Source: an uncultured Oscillibacter sp.
Lineage (GTDB): Bacteria > Bacillota > Clostridia > Oscillospirales > Oscillospiraceae
Direction: 5' to 3'
Assembly: GCA_910585245.1 (NCBI GenBank)
Contig: CAJUCO010000012.1
Location: forward strand, 12,073-60,360
Length of the DNA: 48,288 bases
Shown: one piece after another, positions 26,745 to 34,209 of the stretch
Layout: each line of letters opens with the position of its first letter
Numbering within the stretch: position 1 is the stretch's first letter
Notes under the pieces: model-generated
Databases searched by the model: none
Seen by the model: the letters and a program-made list of their open reading frames with translations, nothing else
Told to the model about the DNA's origin: nothing
Made by a program: the position numbers and the translations under genes

Positions 26745-26759
26745 GAGAGGGAGAATTTG

Positions 26760-27656
26760 TCAAGGGCCATCTTCTTCCGATACCGGCCTGAACGCCGTGC
26801 CGCAGGAAAAGCCGGAGGACACGGCCCCGGTGGGGCAGACGGATTTACACAGTCCGCAGCGGATGCACTCCGGACTGTTGATGTCCTTTGTGACCGCCAC
26901 TTGCATGGGGCAGGACGCCTCGCACTTTCCACAGCCAACGCACTTACTCTGGTTCAGACGCATCTGGAAGAAGCTGAAGCGGTTGAAAAGGGCGTAAAAG
27001 GCCCCCAGGGGGCACAAGTACTTGCAGAAAGGACGGTGAATGACGGCGGAGGCGGCCAGGATGACAACCAAGACCAGTACTTTCCAGCAAAACAGCGCCC
27101 CGGCCACCTTTCGAAGCGCCGGGTCGGACAGCAGCAAGGGGATGCCGCCCCCCAGGGTCCCGGCGGGGCAGAGGTACTTACAAAACAGGGGGGGGACGAT
27201 GCCGGTATCCGTTGTCAGAAAAGCCGGGAGCAGAATCACCAGACACAGCAAAACGGCGTATTTCAGATACCGGGCGGGCCGGTCCAGCCGGTGGGGAACA
27301 CGGAGCTTGGGAACGGGGATTTTGTGTAATAGATCTTGTACCAACCCAAAGGGGCACAGCAGTCCGCAGACCGCCCGGCCCAGAACCACGCCGAACAGCG
27401 CCAACAGGCCCAATACATAAAAGGGGAAATGATGGCTTGCCCCCAGGGCCGTCTGCAAAGCTCCAATGGGGCAGGCCCCCAAGGCTCCGGGGCAGGAGTA
27501 GCAGTTCAAGACGGGGACGCAAACGGCCTTGGTTCCGCCGGTGAAGAGCTTCCCCTTCCGGAAGCCCGCCGCGTAGCCGTTGAAAAGAGCGGCGGCGGCC
27601 AGCTGGAAAATCCGCTGGCGGGAGGGCCTTATCCGATGCCGATGCACTCGAGACAT
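26760..27656 (-). CDS. 4Fe-4S binding membrane protein, NapH/YccM-like
   Basis: A 298-residue polytopic electron-transfer protein. It has a short N-terminal cysteine group (NCYSCPGALGACPIG), several membrane segments, and CxxxCP motifs in AVCGLLCPFG, FCKYLCPAGT and FCKYLCPLGA. Two ferredoxin-type clusters follow (CVGCGKCEASCP and CIRCGLCKSVCP). Such proteins pass electrons across the membrane. Its ATG at 27656 lies inside the upstream 54-residue CXXC gene (28-base overlap), which in turn overlaps a TlpA-like lipoprotein gene, so the three are tightly coupled. A role in reducing an extracytoplasmic thiol partner is inference. Confidence 0.87.
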   Translation of the reverse strand: MSRVHRHRIRPSRQRIFQLAAAALFNGYAAGFRKGKLFTGGTKAVCVPVLNCYSCPGALGACPIGALQTALGASHHFPFYVLGLLALFGVVLGRAVCGLLCPFGLVQDLLHKIPVPKLRVPHRLDRPARYLKYAVLLCLVILLPAFLTTDTGIVPPLFCKYLCPAGTLGGGIPLLLSDPALRKVAGALFCWKVLVLVVILAASAVIHRPFCKYLCPLGAFYALFNRFSFFQMRLNQSKCVGCGKCEASCPMQVAVTKDINSPECIRCGLCKSVCPTGAVSSGFSCGTAFRPVSEEDGP

Positions 27657-27793
27657 ATTCGCACCGCCTTTTGCAAAACCTCCGTCTCCTCCCGGCGCAA
27701 TAACCCGGTTCCAATCAGGGCTAAGGCCAACCCGAGCCCTCCAAAGCGCAAGATCAAAATGGTTTTCTCACGTGTTTTCAAGGCTGATTTCAT
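27629..27793 (-). CDS. CD1871A-like small CXXC motif-containing protein
   Basis: A 54-residue protein too short for usual gene callers. It begins MKSALKTREKTILILRFGG, has one hydrophobic segment at about 12-31 (ILILRFGGLGLALIGTGLL) and ends ICLECIGIG, with a C-x-x-C pair. Size, membrane segment, terminal CXXC and position between a TlpA-like protein and a 4Fe-4S protein match the clostridial family named after CD1871A. AAAGG precedes ATG 27793 closely. It overlaps the gene before it by 26 bases and the one after by 28 bases. No biochemical function is established to my knowledge; a redox partner is likely. Confidence 0.8.
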   Translation of the reverse strand: MKSALKTREKTILILRFGGLGLALALIGTGLLRREETEVLQKAVRICLECIGIG

Positions 27794-28382
27794 CCTTTCC
27801 CCCAGCCGACAGCACCTGGTTCACCGCCTTCAAGAAAGAGCCGGAGAGATCCTGTTGCCCGCCGATGATGGCTTCGCCCACCAGTGTGCCCTGGCTGTCG
27901 GCCAAGACGGTGGTGGGGGTGTACATCAAATTCGCAGAGAGGTCCAGCAGGTCGCCGTCTCCGGAGATAAGGGTGATCCCCTCAAAGCCGGCCTTCTCCA
28001 AGACCTCCCTGGCCGCGTCCTCGTTTCCGTAGCCGTCCAGACAGACGGTGACGACCGCCACATTGTCAGGCAGGGCCTTGGCAAACTCCGCCAGCTCCGG
28101 CATCTCCGCAATGCAGGGCGCACAGGTAAGAGACCAGAAGTTGAAGACCGTCACGTCTTTGGCGGCGACGTCGTCCTGGGTGAAGGTTCCTCCATCCAAA
28201 GTGCCCGCCGTGAAAGAGGCCAGAGAGCCAAGCGCGGAGGCGCCCGGCTCCCCGGGGCTGTCCTGAGCTGCCGCCGGAACGTCTACGGGAGGCTCAGGAC
28301 TCTGTTTTCCGCCGCACCCGGACAACAGGGCCAGAGCCAAAAGAGCGGCGAGAGACAAGGTGATGGTTTTTTTGGCATTCAT
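27768..28382 (-). CDS. TlpA-like thiol-disulfide oxidoreductase lipoprotein
   Basis: A 204-residue lipoprotein anchored outside the membrane. It has a Lys-rich start, a hydrophobic stretch and lipobox LLSGC (Cys at about residue 22), a Pro/Ala-rich linker, then a thioredoxin fold with VFNFWSLTCAPCIAEMPEL. The active site is C-A-P-C, as in TlpA/ResA proteins, with the cis-proline region YTPTTVLAD. The ATG at 28382 with AAGAAGGA upstream is chosen; a longer frame to 28667 would cross the promoter. Its 3' end overlaps the CXXC protein. It probably exchanges disulfides with an exported substrate using electrons from the 4Fe-4S membrane partner (inference). Confidence 0.88.
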   Translation of the reverse strand: MNAKKTITLSLAALLALALLSGCGGKQSPEPPVDVPAAAQDSPGEPGASALGSLASFTAGTLDGGTFTQDDVAAKDVTVFNFWSLTCAPCIAEMPELAEFAKALPDNVAVVTVCLDGYGNEDAAREVLEKAGFEGITLISGDGDLLDLSANLMYTPTTVLADSQGTLVGEAIIGGQQDLSGSFLKAVNQVLSAGGKDEISLENT

Positions 28383-28422
28383 GAAACATCCTTCTTTCAT
28401 AAGTAAGGTTTTTATTATTTTA

Positions 28423-28431
28423 ATTATATCA
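28423..28431 (-). promoter_or_regulatory. Extended -10 promoter of the tlpA-like operon
   Basis: TGATATAAT on the minus strand (TATAAT at 28423-28428), 41 bases from the start codon, with no convincing -35. The 258-base divergent region to 28640 is AT rich and holds no other gene. Confidence 0.5.
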
Positions 28432-28640
28432 CATATTTTTCCGAATGTACACACCGGAAAAAAGAAGCGCGCAGAGATGATTGTTACGAATAAATAGCAA
28501 GAATTTATGCCTTTTTCCAAATGTTTAGAGCTAATTCGACAAAAAGTGACAATTCTTCTGAAATATGTACGCTGCTTGTCTAGACGGCTTGCAAAATTTG
28601 GAATAATCTTCCTTTGAGAAGTTGAAAGGAGGAGGATATT

Positions 28641-28907
28641 TTGTTTTCGAGACGTACACCAGCTCAAGACAAAAAGGAATGTTTTGGGAGGTTGATCCGG
28701 GGAGCCCGGAAGCGCCAGGGACTGTCACAGGAGAAACTTGCGGAGAAAATGAATTGTTCCCGGCGCTGGATCAGCAACATTGAACGGGGAATCAGCAATT
28801 TGAACTGGGCGGATACGATTTACCTGATGTCAACTTTGCAATTAGAACCTGAAAAGGTGGTGGAGGAGGTGGGATTAGTTGTTCCAGTACCTACCGATAG
28901 AAAATAA
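28641..28907 (+). CDS. XRE family helix-turn-helix regulator
   Basis: An 88-residue Cro/CI-type DNA-binding protein. The HTH covers about residues 16-70: FGRLIRGARKRQGLSQEKLAEKM, then SRRWISNIERGISN, the classic XRE pattern. There is no additional sensing domain. The TTG start is supported by AAAGGAGGAGG 6-8 bases upstream. It overlaps the next frame by 29 bases, so the pair is co-translated. It is divergent from the redox trio and could regulate it. Confidence 0.85.
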   Translation: MFSRRTPAQDKKECFGRLIRGARKRQGLSQEKLAEKMNCSRRWISNIERGISNLNWADTIYLMSTLQLEPEKVVEEVGLVVPVPTDRK

Positions 28908-29106
28908 GGTGTTTTCTCCCTACATAGGCTGGTATCGGACATTTGGCCTGCGGATTTTGCGCGTCTGGGACGAAATGGACGAGGAGATTATGATCTTGCC
29001 CGATGTGTCCACAGATTTTGCGTTTACCCTTCGGTTGGCCAGACTTTTTACGCAAAAGCAACTGGACCCGCTTCATTTGTTGGATGTGATAGAGGATATG
29101 CTCTAG
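28879..29106 (+). CDS. DUF6514-like small protein
   Basis: A 75-residue protein that ends DVSTDFAFTLRLARLFTQKQLDPLHLLDVIEDML. To my recognition this matches the DUF6514 family found widely in Clostridia, which has no known function. The TTG start at 28879 has GGAGGAGGT 8 bases upstream inside the XRE gene. A GTG at 28909 is an alternative start but lacks a site. Coupling to an HTH gene suggests a regulatory accessory role, not proven. Confidence 0.65.
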   Translation: MFQYLPIENKVFSPYIGWYRTFGLRILRVWDEMDEEIMILPDVSTDFAFTLRLARLFTQKQLDPLHLLDVIEDML

Positions 29107-29244
29107 AGCTCCGGAGCTTTGCCAGGAGGCCAAAAGGCCGCCAAAGGCTACATTTTCTGGCCGCCGGTTATTGCCGCGCGGGTAGATGGGACGCTCAGTT
29201 TCTAACCGGCAGACCAGTAGAATGGAACCGCGTTTTTTCAAAAG

Positions 29245-29279
29245 CAAGTACACGCTCCCTTTCCGGGAGCGTGTACTTG
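29245..29279. terminator. Bidirectional terminator between DUF6514-like and enolase-superfamily genes
   Basis: Perfect 15-base stem (29245-29259 with 29265-29279, loop of 5) followed on the plus strand by TTTCTCTTTTA; the minus side also has a CTTTTG run. It separates two convergent genes. Bases 29107-29244 show nothing recognisable. Confidence 0.88.
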
Positions 29280-29319
29280 TTTCTCTTTTATCCCCTCAGA
29301 ACGGCAGGGCTTGGGCGCA

Positions 29320-30510
29320 TTACTTCACCGTAATTACCCTGGACTTGCGGATGGTCTCTTCCGTTACCTCCTGGCCGATACCGGGCCGGTCGGGAATTTC
29401 AAAGTAACCGTTGACAGGCTGGTAATCCCATTTGCACATTTCAATGTTCTCTTGAAGCAGGGCGTTGTGGTGCTGCTCGTGAATCAAAAAGTTGGGGATC
29501 ACCGCCTCCAGCTGGAGGGCGGCAGCGGTGGTAATGGGGCCGCCGCACACGTGGATCTGGACGCCGACGTCGAAGGCGTGGGCCATGTCGCAGATTTTTT
29601 TGCCCTCCGTGATGCCGCCGCAGTTGCAAAGATCCGGCTGAATCACAGACAAAGAGCGGTTCTGGAAAAAGGGCAGATAGCCCCAGCGGCTGTAAATCCG
29701 CTCACCGGCGGCCAGGGGGATGGAGATGTTTTGGGCAATGACCGCGAAAAGCTCCGGATTCAGCGGCTGGGTGGGCTCCTCGTAATAATAGCAGTTCAGA
29801 GCTTCCAGGCGTTTTCCGAGCTGAATGGCGGAGTTGGTGTCGGTGAGGGCGTGGAGCTCAATGATGATATCCAGCCCCGGGCCACCGGCCTCCCGGATTG
29901 CCGCCACCCGCTGATAGGCCACGTCCAGCATCTCTTCCGTCAGCAATCCACGGGTGTTCCAGTCCCGGTGCATCCACACGGCGTCCTTGTTGAAGCCCAC
30001 AGGGTCCACCTTTACGCAAGTGTAGCCGTCGGACATGGCGTCCCGGGCGGCCTGGGCGTAGTCCGCGGGGGAGGAGAGGGACACGGCGGTGTCTCCCCAG
30101 CCGGTTTGAATCTGGCTGGCGTAGGCCCGAAGGCGAGAGCGCATCTTGCCCCCCAGCAGCTCGTGAACGGGGGCGTTGAGCTTTTTGCCCTTGATGTCCC
30201 ACAGGGCGATGTCCAGGGCGCTGATGGCCGACATGACGATGGTGCCGCCCCCCATACCCCAGAAGGTGTCGCGGTGCAAACGGTTCCAGACCTCCTCCAC
30301 ATGGGTGGGGTCCATGCCGGTGATATACCGGGCGAAGTCCGCGATCATGCCCACGGCGGCGTCGGGTCCTGAGCTGTAGGCCACGCCCGCCTCTCCGTAG
30401 CCGCAAATACCCTCGTCCGTATTGACCCGCACAAACACGGGAGACCAGGTCACAACAATGCCCTCTCCGGGGGGCACCGTCCGGATGATGTCTACGCTGG
30501 TAATTTTCAT
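29320..30510 (-). CDS. Enolase-superfamily (mandelate racemase/muconate lactonizing type) enzyme A, probable acid-sugar dehydratase
   Basis: A 396-residue enzyme. The N-terminal capping domain starts MKITSVDIIRT. The barrel carries CVKVDPVGF on the second strand and the metal ligands in DIIIELHAL (Glu, with His two residues on), YYYEEPTQPL (Glu) and AAGERIY (Glu). A QPDLCNCGG Asp and the His of VQIHVCGGPI form the general acid/base dyad. An acid-x-His pair at the first ligand occurs in sugar-acid dehydratases of this superfamily such as galactonate and mannonate dehydratases, so dehydration of an aldonate or similar acid is inferred. It lies 56 bases after enzyme B in the same transcript and closely resembles C and D. 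Confidence 0.85.
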   Translation of the reverse strand: MKITSVDIIRTVPPGEGIVVTWSPVFVRVNTDEGICGYGEAGVAYSSGPDAAVGMIADFARYITGMDPTHVEEVWNRLHRDTFWGMGGGTIVMSAISALDIALWDIKGKKLNAPVHELLGGKMRSRLRAYASQIQTGWGDTAVSLSSPADYAQAARDAMSDGYTCVKVDPVGFNKDAVWMHRDWNTRGLLTEEMLDVAYQRVAAIREAGGPGLDIIIELHALTDTNSAIQLGKRLEALNCYYYEEPTQPLNPELFAVIAQNISIPLAAGERIYSRWGYLPFFQNRSLSVIQPDLCNCGGITEGKKICDMAHAFDVGVQIHVCGGPITTAAALQLEAVIPNFLIHEQHHNALLQENIEMCKWDYQPVNGYFEIPDRPGIGQEVTEETIRKSRVITVK

Positions 30511-30566
30511 AATGGCTCCTCCTTTATTTTCTTCCGCGCGAAGAGCGCGGAAAAATTCTCAATCTG

Positions 30567-31766
30567 TCAACGGGGCTGGTCGACCACCTTGTAAAGGTAG
30601 GCTCTTTCAATGGCCTCCTGCAAGAACTCATTGCCGATTCCCGGCTCCTCCGGTACGGTGAAATACCCGTTTTCCGGCTGCAAATTGTATTTTGTCAGTC
30701 CCAGGCAGGTGTCCATGCGGTTGCAGGTGTGGTGCTCGTGAATGACAAAGTTGACAATGGCGCACTCCAAATGAAGGGCGGCGCTGGTGGCCAGGGGGCT
30801 GCCCGCCACATGGACCTGGACGCCCACATCGAAAGCATGGGCCATGTCGCAGATTTTCTTGACTTCGCTGATGCCACCGCAGTTCCCGATGTCCGGTTGA
30901 GCCAGCTGGAGGAGGTTGCGCTTGAAGTGATCGGCATACTGCCAGCGGGAGAACAGCCGCTCGCCGTTGGCGATGGGGACGCGGGTGTTTCGGGCGATAT
31001 ACTCCACTGTTTGCGTGGTGGGGGTATTGGGCTCCTCAAAGGCCAGGATATTGTATTTCTCCGCCAGCCGCGCCAGCTGCACCGCCCCCAGGGCGTCGGG
31101 ATAGGAGTGGTTTTCCATGATGATGTCCACCTCGTCTCCGGCGGCGGCCCGGGCGGCGGCCATGCGCCGCTCCACCATCTTCAACTGCCGGGGAGTGAGG
31201 AAGCCTGTGGTATCCAGGAAGGAAAGGGGGTGCCCCTCCTCATCCCGGTCGAAAAAGTCGATCTTCACCGCGTCGAAGCCCTCCGCCACCGCCAGCTTGA
31301 CGTTATGGGCGTAGTCCTCCGGCGTCACCGCCCAGAGGTGCTCGCTGACGCCCACCTGGCCCCAGCCGAATTGCAGCTGGCTGGCGTAGGTCCTCAGCCG
31401 GGAGCGCACCTTACCCCCCAGGAGTTGGTAAACGGGAACCTGGAAGTATTTCCCCTTGATGTCCCACAGCGCCACGTCAATGGCGGCAATGCCGGAAAAG
31501 ACCACGGGTCCGCCGTTTTGCCCCCAGAAGGTCTTTTTATACATAGTCTCCCAAATCAGCTCCGTCTCCAGCGGGTCCCGTCCAATAATCAGTTCCGCCA
31601 AGTCGCACACCATGCCGAAGGCGGCGGAGCCGCCCACGCCATAGGCCATACCCGCCTCGCCGTCGCCGTAGATTCCGGCGTCTGTGTGGACACGGCATCC
31701 GATGGGGCTGTTTTGCCGGTTGTTGGCCGTGGGAAGACGGAATACCTCTACACTTGTAATCTTCAT
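30567..31766 (-). CDS. Enolase-superfamily enzyme B, divergent paralogue
   Basis: A 399-residue member of the same family, first gene of the minus-strand arm. It shares MKITSVEVFRL, AIDVALWDIKGK and QVHVAGSPL with its neighbours. It differs at catalytic surroundings: AVKIDFFDRD instead of VKVDPVGF, DIIMENHSYPD at the first ligand, and AFEEPNTPTT rather than YYEEPTQPLNP. Metal ligands and the His dyad residue remain, so it should be active, probably on another substrate or stereoisomer. The ATG at 31766 with AAAGGGG upstream is chosen over 31931, which would extend through the promoter. Confidence 0.85.
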   Translation of the reverse strand: MKITSVEVFRLPTANNRQNSPIGCRVHTDAGIYGDGEAGMAYGVGGSAAFGMVCDLAELIIGRDPLETELIWETMYKKTFWGQNGGPVVFSGIAAIDVALWDIKGKYFQVPVYQLLGGKVRSRLRTYASQLQFGWGQVGVSEHLWAVTPEDYAHNVKLAVAEGFDAVKIDFFDRDEEGHPLSFLDTTGFLTPRQLKMVERRMAAARAAAGDEVDIIMENHSYPDALGAVQLARLAEKYNILAFEEPNTPTTQTVEYIARNTRVPIANGERLFSRWQYADHFKRNLLQLAQPDIGNCGGISEVKKICDMAHAFDVGVQVHVAGSPLATSAALHLECAIVNFVIHEHHTCNRMDTCLGLTKYNLQPENGYFTVPEEPGIGNEFLQEAIERAYLYKVVDQPR

Positions 31767-31816
31767 TTGAAAACCCCTTTCCAGCGCTTTTTGTCGTTTT
31801 GGTGAATCGCTCATTC

Positions 31817-31868
31817 GGTTGTTCGCTATATAATAAATATTATAGCGGCTCACTTCCGAAAAAGTCAA
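31817..31868 (-). promoter_or_regulatory. Promoter and candidate operator of the enzyme B-A operon
   Basis: On the minus strand TTGACT (31863-31868) and TATAAT (31839-31844) are spaced by 18 bases. CGCTATA/TATAGCG (31824-31830 and 31841-31847) is an inverted repeat over the -10 box. Just downstream, TAGCGAACAACC (31817-31828 read on minus) matches the motif at the opposite promoter. Confidence 0.65.
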
Positions 31869-32038
31869 TGTCTTCCGGCACGGTTTGGCGGAAGCGGAGA
31901 AAAAGGGAAAAAGATTTGGACAACCTGCCAAAGGCGTACCACCCTCCCGGGCGGTGGCTTCCCTTCATCAGCGGAAGACAAAACGCGATTTTCGTCGTTT
32001 TGCCGAAATTTTCCTTATAATTTGATTAAAACTGCAGC

Positions 32039-32085
32039 TTGACTAGACACCTTGCTGCATATATCATTATGCCTAGCGAACAACC
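32039..32085 (+). promoter_or_regulatory. Promoter and candidate operator of the enzyme C-TRAP operon
   Basis: TTGACT (32039-32044) and TATCAT (32062-32067) with a 17-base spacer, then TAGCGAACAACC at 32074-32085, the same 12 bases in the same orientation relative to transcription as at the divergent promoter. CCTAGC occurs at both sides of the motif core. Bases 31869-32038 between the two promoters show nothing I can name. Confidence 0.65.
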
Positions 32086-32158
32086 TAGCAAATGAAATAA
32101 TAGCGCGGTGCAAGTTCAAGTTCCCAGGTAGACACCTGAAAGGAAAGAGGTGCTGACT

Positions 32159-33358
32159 TTGAAGATCACCAGCGTAGACCTGATTCGCACCTTTGCCACG
32201 CCCTCTCCGGCGGCGGAGACCGCCGTTGGCGGCGTCCCCTGGCACCCGGTCTGTGTGCGGATTAACACGGATGAGGGAATTAGCGGATACGGTGAAATCG
32301 GCGTGGCTTACGGAAACGCCCAACAGGCGGGCTTTGGCATGGGGGCGGATTTCGCCAAGTGCATCCTTGGCATGGACCCTTTGAATAGCGAGGCCATCTG
32401 GGACAAGCTCCACCGTATGACCTTCTGGGGCATGGGAAACGGCGGCGTTATCATGGCCGGGATCAGCGGAATCGACATCGCCCTGTGGGACATCAAGGGG
32501 AAGGTCTTCAACGCCCCGGTTTATAAACTTCTGGGGGGAAAGACCAACGCAAAACTTCGGGCCTACGCCAGCCAGCTTCAATTCGACTGGGGCAAGGTTT
32601 CCCACTCCTTAGTGGAGCCGGAGGAATATGCCCAGGCCGCCCGAAAGGCCATGGCCGGCGGCTTCACCGCCGTGAAGGTGGACCCGGTGGGGTTTGACAA
32701 ACAGGGCCGCTGGATGGGTTGGAGCAGCCGGGGCGTTTTGCAAAAGGAGCAACTGGAAACCGCCGTGGCCCGGGTGGCCGCTATGCGGGAGGCGGGGCCG
32801 GAGCTGGACATCATCATTGAGCTTCACGCCCTCACCGACACCACTACGGCGGTTCAACTGGGCCGGGAGCTGGAGAAACTGGGCTGCTTTTACTATGAGG
32901 AACCGACCCAACCCCTGAACCCGGCGCTCTTCCGGGAGATCAGCGCAAAGGTCAACATCCCCCTGGCCACTGGCGAGCGGGTTTATACCCGCTGGGGCTA
33001 CCGGCCCTTTCTGGAGGACCGCTCCGTGGGTATCATCCAGCCGGACCTGTGCAACACCGGCGGCCTGACCGAGGGGAAAAAGATCTGCGACATGGCCCAT
33101 GTGTATGACATCGGCGTCCAAGTCCATGTGTGCGGCGGCCCCATTGCCACCGCCGCCGCCCTTCAGCTGGAGGCGGTGATCCCCAATTTTGTTATCCACG
33201 AATTGCACGCCAGCGCGTTGATTCCGGACAACATTGACCTTTGTAAATACAACTATGAGGCCAAAGACGGATATTTCGACGTGCCCGACCGGCCCGGTAT
33301 CGGCCAGGAGCTGACGGAAAACGCCATTGCCAACAGCATGGTTGTCACCATTCAATAG
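32159..33358 (+). CDS. Enolase-superfamily enzyme C, probable acid-sugar dehydratase
   Basis: A 399-residue paralogue of A and D. Catalytic positions match those enzymes: VKVDPVGFD, DIIIELHALTD, YYEEPTQPLNP, ATGERVY, QPDLCNTGG and VQVHVCGGPI. I chose the TTG at 32159 because the protein then begins KITSVDLIRT like its paralogues and AAAGAGG lies 7 bases upstream; a GTG at 32150 in frame is possible. It opens the six-gene plus-strand operon C-gntR-D-dctP-dctQ-dctM. Retention of both C and D in one operon suggests related but separate substrates. Confidence 0.86.
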   Translation: MKITSVDLIRTFATPSPAAETAVGGVPWHPVCVRINTDEGISGYGEIGVAYGNAQQAGFGMGADFAKCILGMDPLNSEAIWDKLHRMTFWGMGNGGVIMAGISGIDIALWDIKGKVFNAPVYKLLGGKTNAKLRAYASQLQFDWGKVSHSLVEPEEYAQAARKAMAGGFTAVKVDPVGFDKQGRWMGWSSRGVLQKEQLETAVARVAAMREAGPELDIIIELHALTDTTTAVQLGRELEKLGCFYYEEPTQPLNPALFREISAKVNIPLATGERVYTRWGYRPFLEDRSVGIIQPDLCNTGGLTEGKKICDMAHVYDIGVQVHVCGGPIATAAALQLEAVIPNFVIHELHASALIPDNIDLCKYNYEAKDGYFDVPDRPGIGQELTENAIANSMVVTIQ

Positions 33359-33378
33359 GCAGAGAAGAGGAAACCGGC

Positions 33379-34197
33379 ATGGAACCGAGAATTGCCGCCA
33401 TTCAGCGGGAATCCCTGAACGACAAGGTGGAAAAGCGCCTCAGGGGTATGCTCACCAACGGCACCTGGTCTCCCGGCGAGCGTCTTCCCACCGAGTCGGA
33501 ATTTGCACGGATGTTTGGCGTCAGCCGCACCACCATCCATGTGGCTTTGCAAAAGCTCAACGCCAGCGGCCTGGTCATCACCCGGGCGGGAGACGGCACC
33601 TTCGCCAAGGAATTTTCGCTCCGCTCCTATCTGAACAACGCCAGCGACCTCTATGTGACGCCGGAAATGCTGGACGATGTGTACGCCTTCCGGCGGCTGG
33701 TGGAGGTGGAATGCGCCCGCCTCGCCTGCGAGCGGGCCACCCCGGAGGATCTCCAGGCCATGCAGCTATCCTGCGGCGTCTATCAGGAAATCATCCGGGA
33801 GAACACGGAGCAAACGGGGGAGGGGCTTCTCCGGCGGGTCAAGGCCGACATGGACTTTCACTACAGCATCTGTCAGGCCTCCCACAACAGTATGTACCTC
33901 CTTGCCATGAACGCGGCGCTGGGGCCCATTGGGAAGCACTTGGAAAACATCATCCCCAGCCGGATTGCCCGGGCGCCTACGGTGGATTTTTTGTCCGACG
34001 GGCGGACGACCCACCAATATATTCTGGACACCATCAAGCGAAGAGACTGGCCGGCCTGCCAAAAGGCCTATCTCATTCACATCGACCACCATATGCCAAT
34101 CGACGCCTATCAAAAGGCCATGGAGGACATCGACCGGCTGGAACGCCGGCGCGTCAACCGTTCCCCTCAGGCGGAGCCTGAAAACATAGTCGTATAG
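33379..34197 (+). CDS. GntR family regulator (FadR/FCD type)
   Basis: A 272-residue regulator inside the TRAP operon. The N-terminal winged helix contains GERLPTESEFARMFGVSRTTIHVALQKL, the GntR signature. The C-terminal all-helical FCD-type domain has metal-binding positions near DMDFHYSICQASHNS and a later HQYILDTIKRRD. FCD regulators usually sense organic acids or sugar acids, agreeing with the neighbouring enzymes. It starts 20 bases after enzyme C and ends 12 bases before D. It is the best candidate for binding the shared TAGCGAACAACC motif. Confidence 0.9.
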   Translation: MEPRIAAIQRESLNDKVEKRLRGMLTNGTWSPGERLPTESEFARMFGVSRTTIHVALQKLNASGLVITRAGDGTFAKEFSLRSYLNNASDLYVTPEMLDDVYAFRRLVEVECARLACERATPEDLQAMQLSCGVYQEIIRENTEQTGEGLLRRVKADMDFHYSICQASHNSMYLLAMNAALGPIGKHLENIIPSRIARAPTVDFLSDGRTTHQYILDTIKRRDWPACQKAYLIHIDHHMPIDAYQKAMEDIDRLERRRVNRSPQAEPENIVV

Positions 34198-34209
34198 GAG
34201 GAAATCAGC

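Noticed and set aside
30729..31805. Long plus-strand frame opposite enzyme B, and similar antisense frames opposite enzymes A, C and D, glmS and thyX
   Set aside because: All lie fully inside well-identified genes, have no ribosome sites and no recognisable domains.
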